A stretch of 64,000 bases of DNA from assembly GCA_029215795.1 (NCBI GenBank), contig JARDYH010000002.1:293601973-293665972 (forward strand), given 5' to 3'. Position 1 is the first letter of the stretch, and the number at the start of each line of letters is the position of its first letter. This stretch comes from Anniella stebbinsi (lineage: Eukaryota > Chordata > Lepidosauria > Squamata > Anniellidae). A program made the position numbers and the translations under genes. Shown here piece after piece: positions 1-12,057 of the stretch. Under the pieces are notes generated by a model. It saw only the letters and a program-made list of their open reading frames with translations. It did not search any database and was not told the origin of the DNA.

Positions 1-2380
1 GCTTCTCTCATCCACAATGAAGTGACTTAAGCTGGTAAATAATTAATTGCTACAGAGCTTTTTGGGCTACTTTCATTATAAAATTCATGATTAAATGATG
101 CTTCACTACCCAGTTAATAACAAAAGGTTAACCAAGGTCATACTAAGTTTCAGTCCATCAAGAAAAGAAAGAAATGTGTCTCATTTCACCAACTCATTGT
201 TACATTAAACTGAATCCATGCCCAGAAGCAAATTTCTACCAAGGAACAGAAGTCAGAAAAATAAAAACTCTTCCGAGTTTGGAATGTGGACAGTTCCAGT
301 GAAGTGTGTGATCTTCTAGATCCTGCTATAATTTACATAGTGCATTATCAGCAGGTAAGAGGATCAAGGCATTCTGGTAATATATTTGCAAGCTTGTTTA
401 AATGTTGATGTCCGATATTTTTAATTCAGCCATCTGGTAAAAGGCATATCTGTATATTAACTTTTTGGGTTCAATGAGCAAAGCTTTGAACAGTTTTAGT
501 TCTTTTTTATTTATTTTTGAAATGCAAAATGGCTTTAATAGCCCTCAGGGTGGTTTGAGTTTAAATTTATTACAGGCAACAGTACTTATAACCAACGTGT
601 GTCCATTCCTACAGATACGCATAACAGCAATGACACAGAATGGCTTGCATTTTCTTCTGCTATGAGCTGAAGGTAGTTGTTGCTGTAACTGTATTATCCC
701 ATAATACCTGGCCAGCAGAACAGTCACCTTGAGTGCCATTTTTCTTGGTAAAAGATGGGGTACAAATCAAATCAAATGAATAAAAATATAAACACTGTGG
801 ACCCTTTGCACAACCACAACATAATACCATGGATTGTCTGGTACACACTAATAGATGTATCCTCATTGGAATCAGTGATTATTATTTTGGGGAAAAGGTT
901 TGATGATTGCCATTATAGCATCCTTTGAGTGCCATAGATTTGATTGATTACACATTGTGCAACAAAAACAGTATTCATTGGTAGTGGTTTTATTTTTTGC
1001 CTGCATAGTCCAAGAGTGTTCTCACCAACATTAACATGAATTAGATTTCCAAATTTTCTATGGGAGACAGAAAATCCAATCTCCTACCACTTCTTCACTG
1101 TTATGATTGTAGAAATATTCACATATCTGTGTACCATCTATAGTCACTAACTCTTAAAAAGTATTTCAGAAGTAGAAAGCCTTCAAGATGTGTTCAGGGA
1201 CAGCTTCTTTAGATGATGTCGGGAACCTCCAGTTTTACTTCTGTGTCTTAACCAACACATTCAGCAAGGATTTTTAGAGCAGGGAAAATGTGTCATATAA
1301 CTAAGTAAGTGAAGGAAAGTGCAATTTCTTCTTATGTATTTGTACTGTTCTATTATATCATAGTGCCAGCTAGAGGTTATGTAGTGGAAAAGCAGGAAAG
1401 GAAACATTCCTTGTGGAGTGCTCGGATCTCAATTCAGCAACGAAATTGAAAGTACATCAGATTCATAGCATAGCGTAGAAAAGCTCTTTATTTTATTTTG
1501 TTAACTCTATTATATAGTTTCATCATTACTACTAATAACAGCTAGCATTTTTAATTGTTTTTTGAGCATTCAAAGCACTTATCCTATGTTGGCTCAGTAA
1601 CCCTGATAGCAGCCCTAAAAGTATTAGTTCCATTTTTCAGAAGGGATGGCATGCGGCTGAGCATTGGTGTAGTTAGCTAATTTTAGATTCTGACTTAATG
1701 GTCTTGGGTGGCACTATAGTTGGCAATATGTATGACTTCAGTCACTTTAAACTATTTTTGTAATTCTTTTTTGGTTCACTTGCTTTTACAGTCTCTGAAT
1801 GTTTTGGGAGTGACAACTTTCCCTGCTTTGAAACGGGCATATGCAACACGTTTTGGGGTGATTGACTTGTTTGTATGGTCTCTGCTTGCCTCTGGCACAC
1901 TACAGGTCTCTGGGTCTGAAAACCTTTCCAGCCCTGAAATGCTTGTGACCTTTTTAGCTGACTGTTGTTGCTGTTGCAAATGTAGTGAATAATAATTTTG
2001 ATGCTTCAGGCAGGATCCCAAACTTTGTGGAATCCCCATTCCTGGGAAAGCTACATCCATTGAATGTTTAAGTGTACTTGGGGTCTTTGCAGGAAGGAAG
2101 ATGGATAGAAAACAACTAGATCTAGTTGGCTCTGCCTAAAGGGACCCCTTCACTCTGCCTTTTTGATGAGCTTAACCTAAGTGAGAAGTTTCTTCCAGAA
2201 GTGAGAAAAATGGATCTTCCTCTGGACCAGAAAACAATGCAATTAGTGGAACACATCAAATGTACATTTCTAGCACAGGTTTTAAGTACTGCGACTGGCA
2301 TCCCAATAAGTAATGCATTTGTATTTAATGGCATATAGGAAACCCACATTTTTGTGTGTGTGTCATGTGCTCATTTATGG
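1..2380. other. No gene recognised; AT-rich unique sequence
   Basis: I see no exon, RNA gene or clear mobile element here. Two short open frames overlap between 1,720 and 2,060 on opposite strands and another runs from 2,126 to 2,338. None has a recognisable domain, and their lengths are what chance allows in AT-rich DNA. An ancient, unrecognisable repeat cannot be excluded. Confidence 0.6.
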
Positions 2381-2389
2381 ATATCTGTG

Positions 2390-2650
2390 GGTCCTTTTCA
2401 TAACATTGACAACCTACAATGCCTCTCCTGCCAATTTCAAGTGGGAATCCCTCATTTTATAAAACCCCAAAAATGCTGTAATAAATTAAAATCACACAAT
2501 TAGACAATGCCATCTGCTGATGGTATAAATGAAAAATATGAAAAGGAACTGACCAAAACAAAGGCAGCATGTATATCGTTCCAATTGTTAAACCCACGAA
2601 GACTCCAGAAGACAAAGCCTCGGATTTTTGCCGAATGTGGAGAAGCCCTG
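2390..2650 (-). mobile_element. Dispersed MITE-like repeat, copy A
   Basis: The reverse complement of this stretch aligns by eye with 23,690-23,975. Shared landmarks, in order, are TTCTGGAGTCTTC, GGTTTAACAAT, the run TTTTATAAAATGA and a tail resembling GTTGACRACATCATGAAAAGG. Partial tails of similar sequence also occur near 6,690, 48,045 and 51,800. No coding potential is visible. The repeated conserved tail suggests a non-autonomous DNA transposon family; the superfamily is not determined. Confidence 0.55.
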
Positions 2651-3073
2651 ACACTGCTTTTCCAAATGAAGAAATGCAGTACAAGGACTCCAATCCATGT
2701 GCTGTTTCTTTCTGGGGTTTGGGGCCCCTATGCAATTCCGCTGTCAGCATTCTGCTAGTAGGGAACTGGTAGCAGGAAACTGTCAACTGAAACAGGAGTA
2801 CGCTAAATTTGAAAGCTGAGGCAGTCACTCTGCCTGACAGATAGATCATTAATGAAGAGATACTCAGGCATACTCAGAAATAAGCCTTTCTGAACATAGG
2901 GGGACATATCTATTCATTTGCACTCATCTACCCAGCTAATGACTGGGTTGTGCTTTGTTTTCCAGAATCATTCCATGAATGGGAGATACTGGGGTGCGGG
3001 GTGGGCGATTGTATCTGTACTGTTCCAGAGTGATTACTTGTACAGACCTTTTGACCCTGTCCCAGTGAATCTG
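2651..3073. other. No gene recognised
   Basis: Unique-looking sequence with no supported feature. Confidence 0.5.
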
Positions 3074-3260
3074 TATTATTTATTTATTTATTTATTTATT
3101 TTATTCCATTTATATACCGCCCCATAGCCAAAGCTCTCTGGGCAGTTTACAAAAATTAAAAAATTGAACATTAAAAACACCGATATACAAAATTTAAAAC
3201 CATAAAACATAAAAACAAGTTAAAATTACAATATCCTTCTGGATATGTTGGAATTAGTAT
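3074..3260 (-). mobile_element. L2/CR1-type LINE 3' tail
   Basis: A TTTA microsatellite (about 3,074-3,102) is followed by ATACCGCCCCATAGCCAAAG and CTCTGGGCAGTTTACAAAAA. Read on the minus strand this is the usual squamate LINE end: a conserved GC-rich hairpin-like segment just before an (AAAT)n tail. The same end occurs at 21.24 kb (minus) and 46.3 kb (plus), where coding sequence precedes it. Only the 3' untranslated end is preserved here. Confidence 0.75.
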
Positions 3261-3499
3261 CTTTTGATTGTTTATTGGGTTTTGAATATAAAATAAGAAA
3301 CAGTAAACAAATGTATGGAACCTACCCCACCCCACCCATTCAGCAACTAATTTGGGATGTCCTAATTTTGCATAGTTCATGATTTTGAGGCAAAATCAAC
3401 AAACTTGGAGAGAAACAACAGTTTTTGAGGTAATCATAAGGAGTGGTGGGAGGAGGGGATTAGATGGGAGTAAACAGCATTTGCCATAACTGGGGGACA

Positions 3500-3577
3500 T
3501 GGAGAGAGGGGGGAGAGAGGGGGGAGAGAGGGAGGTTGAGAGAGAGGGGGGAGGGAGAGAGAGAGAGAGAGAGAGAA
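3500..3577 (+). repeat. GA-rich low-complexity tract
   Basis: An almost pure purine run of GAGAGG and GA units on the plus strand, with no gene overlap. It probably arose by replication slippage. Confidence 0.9.
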
Positions 3578-4363
3578 GGTCTGTGGTTCATACCATCATA
3601 TTTGTCTCATGAATCCATCCTGGTATTATCATACTCCTCTGATACCAAATCCACAGCTGTGGTTGCAAGATCTCTCCTAAACACGAAGAAAGGGAATAGC
3701 AATGCATTCACGTGTGTATTATTTACGCATTTCTTTGCAATGGGTCCTTACAAGTTAAGACAACAAAAACCTGAAATCTCTAATGCTATAACTTGTTTCA
3801 CTTTCTTGAATATTCCCCTGTCATGTGTTGCTGTCTAGTTTGAACACCACCAGAGCATTCATAGGGGTTTCCTTCTAATAAGACAAGCTGACATCTAATC
3901 TGGTCCTTGGTGATACAATACGAATAGCAATCACGGGGAAAGGCACTTGTGGCCTTGTTGAGCTTTAAAATGCATCAAGCGCAGAGAAGGGCTTTTCTAT
4001 CATCTTGGCATGAGGCAAAAATGCTCAATCTTGGTACACATTGACAGTTATAATTTATTCTTTCAGCGTTTGGGAGAAAAGGGTCACTAAACAGTTAGCA
4101 TTCTATTAGGGATTGCACCACAGCTGCCAACTACTCTGAAACCAGCATATTAAATTTCACATTCCAGATGCTGCTTCAATAATAATAAAAAGAAATAAAA
4201 AAATAAAAGAGGAGGAAAAGGAACACTTATGTTTAATCTACAGGGTATCAGAAATTTGTTTCCATGTGAATTTATTTTTTCAGCTGCTGATATATAAAAG
4301 TAACACACCACCCAAAATTGTATTTTCTGATACACTACTTAGCATTTTTATAGCACTACATAC
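3578..4363. other. No gene recognised
   Basis: AT-rich unique sequence; nothing supportable seen. Confidence 0.5.
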
Positions 4364-4489
4364 TAGAGATGTGAAGGCCTGGTGGGCATAGGGAGGCAAG
4401 AACATTCATGGAAAACCCCATGGGAAAATGTGGAGTTTTCCCCCTAATTTTTTAGGTGTCCATTTTTTTCTTGGCCTTCATATCTCTAT
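4364..4489. mobile_element. Small inverted-repeat element with TAGAGATGTG head
   Basis: The left end (TAGAGATGTGAAGGCC) is mirrored at the right end by GGCCTTCATATCTCTA, giving imperfect terminal inverted repeats of about 16 bp around a 126-bp body. The interior repeats GGAAAA and TTTTCC motifs. The head resembles those of the elements at 16.50 kb (reverse) and 51.83 kb. It is non-coding and probably a MITE. Confidence 0.6.
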
Positions 4490-4629
4490 AAAGTACATAT
4501 ATTATCTCAGACATCCTCTCCACATAACTGCAAGGTAGGGGACCAATTATTATTTGTTTAAAAGATTTTTACCACACATTTCTACTGGGAAGTATACTCT
4601 ATAATAAAATAGAAATCATCCCATGACTG

Positions 4630-4915
4630 CTGAACACTGGGGCTGTTCACACAATACGTTGTTTGTTGCACTGTGGGTTAGCATGTTGTCTGAACACCCA
4701 GGGTAACCTGTTAACCATCCAGTGTGGTTTGTTAACCATCCTGAACAACCAATGACAAACCATGGCTTCTCAAGGTGGCTTGTTGTAGAAAAATAAGCCA
4801 CACTGTGGAAAGTGTCCTGGGTTCACTCTAACGCATGGTTCAAAAAACAACCTATAATTTAACAACAACCTATGGTTCAACAAACAACCCACACTCAACC
4901 ACTGAGTGTGGGTTA
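4630..4915. mobile_element. MITE-like repeat rich in AACAACC/GGTTGTT motifs
   Basis: Near-terminal GTTCACACAATACGTTGTTT and GTTAGGGTGTTGTGCAAAT-type ends enclose many reiterated inverted AACC/GGTT motifs. It resembles the better-defined element at 44.52 kb, whose ends also mark an ACAACA motif. No open frame is credible. Boundaries are approximate. Confidence 0.4.
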
Positions 4916-5627
4916 GGGTGTTGTGCAAATCAGTCATTATCAGTACTCATAGGGCTGTTTTTTTGTGTGGGGGGGTTGGATTTCACCTACAAACAAAAGT
5001 GATTATAGCATGTTTAAAGCTAGAAAATATCCTTATGCCAGCATTTACTGCAATGGGCTTAACCAAGTTTGCCTTGCTATTTTTCAAATATTTTTTCCCA
5101 TAATTTTTCCTCAAAAGCCTTTATTGTCAAATTAAAATGTCCCTTTGAAATGATTCCCCATTACACATATCCCCTCTAAATGTACCATGGATTGATTATC
5201 ATTTTCTATTATCAGTCACTGTATTTCAAGTAACAGTTCTAAGAAAGAGGCTGCAAGACCATACGGGTGTGATTATGGTCCCCTTAGTCATACAGAATGA
5301 GACAGAATTTAAGAAACATTTTCATCCTATGAGAATAACATTTAAGAAATTAAGGAACAGAAGCTCCTGTTAGTGTATTAATTGAAATCAATCAATACCA
5401 CTGAGGATGCTAAAAAGACAATTAGAAATAAAGACAACTAATAGTATCCTGATAGTAAAAACTAATGAACTAACAATGCATTTAATTCCTTTGAAAGAAA
5501 TACAGCCATAGAGTGAACACGGTTAAGAAAAACAAGTGCAATGAGTGGAACAGGCCAAAAAAAATTAGTAATTATTGTAGCTGATTAGCCTGGACTAAGC
5601 AGAGGTAAAATACTATGGTTACTCCAT
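4916..5627. other. No gene recognised
   Basis: AT-rich unique sequence with no supported feature. Confidence 0.5.
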
Positions 5628-5689
5628 TATTTATTACACCTTTATTTTGCTCTTCCTTCAAAAAGTTTGGGGTGGTCCATACCTCCTTC

Positions 5690-5845
5690 TGTCCTCACAA
5701 TAATCCTGTGAGTTAAGAGATGGTGACTAGCTAAGGATTACCCAGAAAGCATTGGGGATGAGCCATGGTCACAGATTTGAACCTGGGTGGCCATGGCTTA
5801 TGTTCAAGATTCTAACCCTTGCACCACACTAGCTCTTAAACAGAT
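5690..5845 (+). mobile_element. MIR/CORE-SINE-like fragment
   Basis: The series CTCACAATAATCCTGTGAG, GGTGACTAGCTAAGGATTAC, GATTTGAACCTGGGTGGCC and TTGCACCACACTAGCTCT follows the landmark order of the widespread amniote MIR-like SINE core. A second, shorter copy lies at about 23,100-23,200. This is assigned from pattern memory of the family and was not aligned. Confidence 0.55.
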
Positions 5846-5879
5846 TGTGCCTTAAATTCTTTATAGTTCCTTATTAATT

Positions 5880-6365
5880 TTATTATTTATGAGTATTTAT
5901 AAACTGCTTACAACTACAGATTTCAAAGTGATGTTCACAAGTCATAAAACCATAAAATATAACTGCAACACATAGAATGAATATGCTATAGCTACAAATC
6001 CATAACAATAAATACAGGATAGGTTAAACTATACTAGGAAGGGTTGCATAAATAAATGTGTCTTCAGCATATGCCTAAATATAAGAATTGTAAGTGCATG
6101 TCTAATCTCAGGGAGAAGATTATTTCTCATAATAGGCACCACCATGCTAACTCCCCTGCTACAAACAACTGTGGAGTGGACTTCAGAACTGTGTGGTACC
6201 ACCAGGAAGACCTCAACAGATGAACTCAAGGACCGAATGAGTCTATAGGGGAGAAAGTGGTCTCTCTGGTAACCAAGGCTAGATGTGCACCCCAGCTTTA
6301 TAGCAATATTGAAGTGCACTGATAACTGTTGGGGCACAATCCACGTTGCATATACCACTTTCATA
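5880..6365 (-). mobile_element. Old LINE-like fragment (minus strand)
   Basis: It begins with the TTATTTATGAGTATTTATAA segment typical of the reversed 3' end of squamate LINEs, then continues with an A-rich block (ATAAAACCATAAAATATAAC) like that in the L2 tail at 21.3 kb. The minus strand holds a 111-codon open frame (6,029-6,364) without a domain I recognise. Family assignment is tentative. Confidence 0.4.
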
Positions 6366-6417
6366 ATGTTAAATCCTGCTTTTTATTCCACATTTGTAAT
6401 GATTTGACACAAGTAGC

Positions 6418-6739
6418 ATCATCACATGGGGGGAAATCGCATTTCCTTACCGTCGCTTCTCTCCATGCGTTTGTCCCTCATTACTTCCTCTTTCGAAAGA
6501 GGAATTAAAGAACATGCACGTGGCCCATTCAGTGGGACATTTTGATCATGTCATGCTGCTTCTCCTGCACACAGCAGGAGATAGCAGCAAGTCCCGTCTC
6601 AATAATGAGTCAGACTTACTGGGGGGGATTGTCGCTTGAAGAAGGCTAGAAGGAACAGGAGACGTGTGGGAAGCCGACAATGTGGTGAAAGGGTCCCATG
6701 AATATCCATGAGTGCCCAGTAACGAGTGTGCAATAAAAT
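6418..6739 (+). mobile_element. MITE-like repeat, GGGGGAAAT family copy 1
   Basis: It starts near CACATGGGGGGAAATCGCAT and ends near AAAGGGTCCCATGAATATCC. Related copies lie at 20,909-21,236 (inverted) and 51,581-51,823. Shared order: GGGGAAAT end, an AGAGGAAGTAA-type block, an AATAAATCGGACTAA-type block, then a GGAGACG...GACAATGT tail. Non-coding. Confidence 0.55.
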
Positions 6740-7912
6740 GCTTGACTGATGCTGCTCAAGGTGTAGATCTGGCTGAAGTCCCACATTTAGAGCTTAAGAA
6801 TGGCATTAGATTAGAATGCCAAACCTCATTCCTAAAACATCTGCCTGAGATCATGGAACATAAAGTGCTGACAGTATCAAAAGTTGAATATCGTCTGCAA
6901 AATATTTCAGAATATGTGGCAGTGCTCGGTGCTTCTATACAATCAAAACAAAGAACTTTCTGTCTTCTCAAGACTCCTAATTTGTTCCCATTATGGATTT
7001 GGCGGCGAGGGTGGGGTGAATGCATTCCTTGCCATTATTAAAAAAGTGATTATGCTCTTAGCTGCTTTCTGGTCTCCATCAAGGGACAAACCTAGGGCCT
7101 ACAGTTGACACGAGAAATATGCATATATATGTATACACACGCACACACTTTTGAGGGCAATATATCTCCCGTCCATTTTCTTTCAGCCATGTTTGCCCCT
7201 TGTGAGTAATAACTCTAACTGCAGTTCTTTATCTCCCTCTCAGTTGCTAGAGGGCATACAACAGTACACCACATCAAGAACATGTTCAACTCGTAATAGA
7301 GAGGAAGAAGTGAGAAAAATTGCATTGTCCTCTTTGATGCTTATAAAGCACAGAAGAGAGTCGTGAACCAGCCATTCCTCTTCATATCTTCCCCTGTTTC
7401 TTAGTTCATGTTGGCATTTTTGTGTGGAGGTGGAAGAAAGAGATTCCCTAGGAATGTAATGAAACAAGGGCATTGCTCTAAACTTTACCTGCATTGTTCT
7501 CAATGTCTTGTCCTATTGTTTTACACGTGGGATATGATGAATGCACAACTGGACCAGATAGTTTTAAGCATGTATAATTTTGCAGTGGGAAAGGTCCAGT
7601 GTTAGTTCAGTGAAATCTTCCAGGGAAAACCAACTAATAAGGGAAGAGATAAGCATTTCTATCCCTCAGACCCCTTTTCCAATTCAAATAGCCAAATTCG
7701 CTTTGCAATGGAGAAGGGGTCTTAGGTGTTTGTTACACACAGACTGCATTTAAAGTATAAACATTTGGGGGTGGGGGGAACTACTTGTGACCATGTCCAG
7801 AGCAACTACACAAGACATGTGTCCTTGGGTTCAGTAGGGTCACAGCTGTTTTTAACTTTAACATAATAGGATCTGCAACAATATATTTCTAATTAGCAGT
7901 AGTAGTAGCATT
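6740..7912. other. No gene recognised
   Basis: Unique-looking sequence. Open frames at 6,712-7,041 and 7,408-7,605 carry no recognisable motif and lack coding-like flanks. Confidence 0.5.
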
Positions 7913-8110
7913 ACTATTATTATTTAATATATATTTATATATCACCTTATTTGTAAAATAAATAAATAAAACCAACACCAAGGCAGCACACAGTAATTTA
8001 AAACAATAACATAACAATAAAAAATAAGAACATTAAAAACAACAAAACATTAGGACATTAAAACTATGACATGATTTGAAAGGCTAGATTTAAAAGATGT
8101 ATCTTCACAC
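7913..8110 (-). mobile_element. Old LINE 3' tail (minus strand)
   Basis: A TTATTATTATTTAATATATA start followed by an A-rich block full of AATAACATAACAATAAAA, and then AAGATGTATCTTCACACCTT, matches the layout of the reversed LINE tails at 21.3 and 33.6 kb (tail, A-rich untranslated stretch, then the TTCACC end of the coding region). Diverged. Confidence 0.5.
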
Positions 8111-9203
8111 CTTTCCAAAAGCCAGGGGAATGACGGCCAATCATAGTTCTTGAGGAGTGCATTCCCTCAATTAGGGCGAGCCAGACTCAGCCATACATGG
8201 GGGAAAGTGCAATGACAACTAACTCCTTTTCCATTGGACATTCCTCTTTGAGTGTTGAGGGACTACTTCCTGAATCGCTTTCCTCAAAAGCCCCACAACC
8301 CTCAATGGGTGAGACAGGTTGGCCCCAAAGGGATTCTGAACCCTGACCTCCCCCCCCCAGTCCCATGGCCTATTTGAGCCAAAAGATGGCTCATACATTT
8401 ATAATAAATAAAGCCCCATGGCAAATCTCAGGAAAGCCCATCATCTTAAAGGTGTCTAAAAGAGCTTACCTATGTTCTTTCCTGTCTGTGATACTTTTCC
8501 TGCACAACCCTGTCATTGTGTCCAAATGACTTCCATAAAGATTTAAACGTACCTGAGGCACTAACTGCTACAGAAAGTGTAAGAGGGGAAAATGCAGAGG
8601 AGGTGAAAAAATCTGTCACCTTGCGCCAATCTGGTTAACAAACAAAATATCCCTATTTGGTTCCTAGGTGTCCTCCTAAGTGACCACCTAATCCTACACT
8701 ATAACTATAGGGTTGAGCAAGCTTAAATAGCCCACTTCAACTCCACCTACCACCAGCATCAGGATGGAGCATGAATACATATTGTGGCTAGGACATGTGC
8801 CTCATCCTGATCTTAGCTGGCTGCAAAGCTGTCCCTGCCCGAATCCTAGAAGGACTGTACATATAGATGCTGTGTGTGTGTGTATGTGTGTGTGTGTGTG
8901 TGTTCTTATGAAAACAAATCCCATCCCACTTCTACCTCCTTTCCTACAGTCCTGATCTGAAGTGGAAAGAAAAATAAGTGATGAAGTCACAACAATGCCT
9001 ATTTATTGTGTGCTTTGCCTGCCTGGCATTTTCGAGAGAATCTCCTTTGTCACGGGCTGCCTACACTACCTGAGTACACTTGAACAGCTAAACATTAAAT
9101 CAACCTCTGAAATGTCAAGCAGACAAGGTTTTTAACTGGTTTATTGAAACAAGCCAGGATCAGAAACTATGGTTTGATCTTAGCTTCTTTCAATGAGCCA
9201 TAA
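8111..9203. other. No gene recognised; contains a TG microsatellite
   Basis: The only distinct feature is a TG repeat with one interruption at 8,871-8,903. The rest looks unique. Confidence 0.55.
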
Positions 9204-9555
9204 GCCTCATCTACATGAATTCGGCTTTACACCTGTTCCTCCGATTATGCGCATCTTCTCGGAAGCGCTTTATCGTAAATGCTTGTATGCAGGAGATAAT
9301 TGAGCACTCAACACGTGACCTTACCAGTTGTTTCAAATGCACTTTACAGGTAGTTTATGCAGAGAATCGCTTGTTCACATAGGCAAAATGCGCTTTAACA
9401 GCCGGAGCAAAATAAAACTCTCTATTTAACGCACATTTGATAATGCGCATAATCGGATGTTTAAAGCGCCTCTACGCCTGATTTGCGCTTCCTTCTTGTA
9501 GAGGTAATTTTTTTAATGCGCCTTGAAAAAGCTTTAAATGCCTCTTGTAGAGGCA
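9204..9555 (+). mobile_element. ATGCGCATAATCG MITE family, copy 1
   Basis: One of four copies in the window. Ends are CCTCATCTACATGAATTCGG and CTCTTGTAGAGG, forming an imperfect terminal inverted repeat of the CCTCTACAAG type. An internal inverted pair, CCGATTATGCGCATC and AATGCGCATAATCGG, is conserved in the family. About 350 bp, non-coding, with GCGC-rich motifs unlike its AT-rich neighbourhood. Confidence 0.75.
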
Positions 9556-11290
9556 GCCATAGTTTAAGTAACCACACTTTGTCCACGCCAGAAGTAGTGA
9601 CAAACCATGGTTAGTTTAAATCTTGAAGCAGATGTTTCTGATCTCTTCCTTCTGGCTTTGCCACAGGACAGGAGGCTCACCCAGGTTTGACTGCATATCT
9701 GCATGATACAAATCTTTGCTTGTTTCTATCTCTATATTTATGTTTAGCTCATATGGGGTTGTTTGGGAAGAAGGCTGGGTTTGACTTCACAAGAATAGAA
9801 AAAGGGGTCTGGAAAGAAAGTAAATTTTGCTGGTTCGGTGACACATCCACAAAGTAACTTTCCTTTCCATAGTAGTGAACAAAGAGAAACAAACCCAGCT
9901 GTTGAGAATCAGATGTGATGATTAGTTTCACTTCAGCCAGTGGGGACATGAAAGAAATTGCTTCTCTTTCCATAGGGAGAAGGCGAAGATATTGGGTGGA
10001 TCATGTATTATCAACATTAAGTGGAAGAAAAGAGGCTCAGGCATGTTTTATTGCTGTGATCATTTGGGGTTGCATTGTACCAATTTACAAAAGCTGGAGG
10101 AGGAAAAAGAATGGCCCCGTGAAACAAATGCTGGATTTACTCCTCTATTTACAATGCTGGATAAGACCAAAGTCCTTCTGGTCCATCATTCTCTCTCCAG
10201 CACAGCCAACCAAATCCCCTGAAACCCATGGCAGATCTATACCTCATGCCATATTGAAACGATCCCATCATGGTGATGCTATATCCCTCTTGCGCATTTA
10301 TACTTTGTACCACACTCAATGACATCTGTTATGGCATTCTGGATAATGTGGAATAAAACACAGGAAATAAAACTAGAAAAGCAGTATACAGAATGTATGA
10401 TGTGTCCCAACAGTTATCAATCCACTTTAATACTGATAAAAAGCACCAGTTTAGATCTAGCCCCAATAATGGCTATCCCATGAAGTTTATCTTCAGACTC
10501 TGGCAATCAGAAGTATACTGTTTGAACATGGAAGACCAATCCTTATTTATCCTAAATACAAATACTGAACTCATTCTCTGAGTGTGGATTCTTATGTAGC
10601 CAAAATGGCAAGATCCATACACAAGAGGGAGGGGATCAGCAGGCTTGGAGAATTGCTAAGGTGTGTAGAAGTACAAAAAAACATTAGGGGAAAAATCCTA
10701 ACAGTGTGGGATGGGGAACACATACCCCCCTCCAAAAAAAAGCCCAGTGAGAACTGACTTTGATCACTGGCCATGGAATAGTAATTAATTATTTGGGGGA
10801 AGGGATGGGGACAGAAAATGAATGGAATAGAATATCCTGGAAGAGGGTATGGCTGGCTGGTTGGAGTCCTTTGTAATTATAAATGGTTGGGTGCTAGGTA
10901 CCTGTCTGATATGGTTGGAATTTTGAGCAGTAGCTCTCCAGACAACATTTTTTTGCAGGCCCCTCTTGTTATAAGAGCTACCAGTCATTGACAGATGGTT
11001 TCTTTTCATAAAGAAATTGCTCCAACCCTCTCATAATTTAAGTTGCTATTTTCGGTTCCTTCTCTAGGTTTGCAATATTTCTTTTAGAGTGACCAAAACT
11101 TTATTCCAATTGGATACAATGTTGATATTTATAATGATGTTAGAGGATACATGCTGTTTTATTTTCAGTCCCTATTCTAATTGTTACTAATCCTGAATTT
11201 TCCAGATGATTTAAGTTAAAGATTGCCCTGCCCAGTACAGATCCTTGGGGTCTCCAATGTCTACTTTTCTCCATTTTCTCCCCCATGCTC
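9556..11290. other. No gene recognised; one CR1-like scrap
   Basis: Mostly unique sequence. At about 10,150-10,215 the phrase GGATAAGACCAAAGTCCTTC and following bases look like the reverse of the CR1-like tail seen at 18.3-18.47 kb. Nothing else is supportable. Confidence 0.45.
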
Positions 11291-11373
11291 CTTACCTCCC
11301 GGGGCCGTCCGCTTCCATCCGCTGGCGCCCGCGGGCACCAGCAGCTGGAAGCGGATGGCCCCGGGGGGGTAAG
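11291..11373. repeat. GC-rich palindromic module 1
   Basis: An inverted repeat whose left arm begins CTTACCTCCCGGGGCCGTCC and whose right arm ends GGCCCCGGGGGGGTAAG. The centre is around GCGCCCGCGGG. It is the first of four related modules, each opening with CTTACC. Confidence 0.75.
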
Positions 11374-11397
11374 ACCCACTCCCCCACTCCCCCCCTG

Positions 11398-11582
11398 CTT
11401 ACCTTCCAGGGCCGTCCGCTCCCCTCCGCCGTTGGCCGCTACTGCGAGCAGGCTTCGCGGTCTGCTCCTGAGTAGCGCGCCAGGTGATGACATCACCTGG
11501 CACACTACCTAGGGGCAGGCCGCGAAGCCTGCTCACAGTAGCGGCCAGTGGTGGAAGGGAGCAGACGGCCCCGGCAGGTAAG
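11398..11582. repeat. GC-rich palindromic module 2 (complete)
   Basis: A 185-bp near-perfect palindrome. The left arm starts CTTACCTTCCAGGGCCGTCC, the right arm ends with a GGCCCCGGCAGGTAAG-type sequence, and the centre is GTGATGACATCAC at about 11,490. Arms contain the pair GCAGGCTTCGCGG and CCGCGAAGCCTGC. On either strand the outer edge reads AGGTAAG, a consensus-like 5' splice site. Confidence 0.85.
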
Positions 11583-11708
11583 CAGGCCATGGAGCCCCCT
11601 CCCCCTCCCCCCTGCTTACCCTCCAGGGATGTCCGCTCCCCTCCGCCGCTGGCCGCTACGCCGAGCAGGCTTCGCAGCCTGCTCCTAAGTAGCGCGCCAG
11701 GTGATGTC

Positions 11709-12005
11709 ATGAGGCAGTCTGAAGAATCTTCCTCTGAGGAGGAAGAAGGGGCAGAAACTGCAGCTTTACCCATTCCCCAGGACTTACCGGAGGAGGAGGA
11801 ACAGCAGGGAGGTTCCTCAGAAGAGCCCCAGGAAAGCCACCCTCTCCCACCCCCTGTTTCTAATGAGGAAGACTCGGGGCCTGAAGGGGTTTGTCCAGTA
11901 ACTCCCCAGCAAAGGCGGCAGCTCAAACGGGCGGAGAAAGCTAAGCCCACAAGGCGAAGCATGAGACTGAGAAAACAGAGCACAGCTGACGCAAGCCTTA
12001 AGTAA
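11709..12005 (+). CDS. Open frame inside the solo LTR (acidic then basic)
   Basis: A 98-codon open frame starts five bases inside the LTR and lies wholly upstream of its TATA box. The first part is Ser/Glu-rich (SEESSSEEEEG near the start), the middle is Pro-rich, and the end is strongly basic (RRQLKRAEKAK, then RRSMRLRKQ). In a full element an upstream open frame could run into the 3' LTR and use this as its C-terminus, so the methionine may not be a true start. No domain is recognised. As part of a solo LTR it is unlikely to be expressed as a functional protein. Confidence 0.4.
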   Translation: MRQSEESSSEEEEGAETAALPIPQDLPEEEEQQGGSSEEPQESHPLPPPVSNEEDSGPEGVCPVTPQQRRQLKRAEKAKPTRRSMRLRKQSTADASLK

Positions 12006-12047
12006 GATAACGAAGAAATTGCACGCAGCTGTGAACAGGCAAACAAA

Positions 12048-12057
12048 GTATATAAGG
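12048..12057 (+). promoter_or_regulatory. TATA box of the solo LTR
   Basis: GTATATAAGG sits about 310 bp before the LTR's 3' end and about 220 bp before the AATAAA, the usual U3 arrangement. Confidence 0.6.

Noticed and set aside
1720..2060. Overlapping short frames on both strands
   Set aside because: No motif, no splice-flanked exon structure, and neither strand is favoured.
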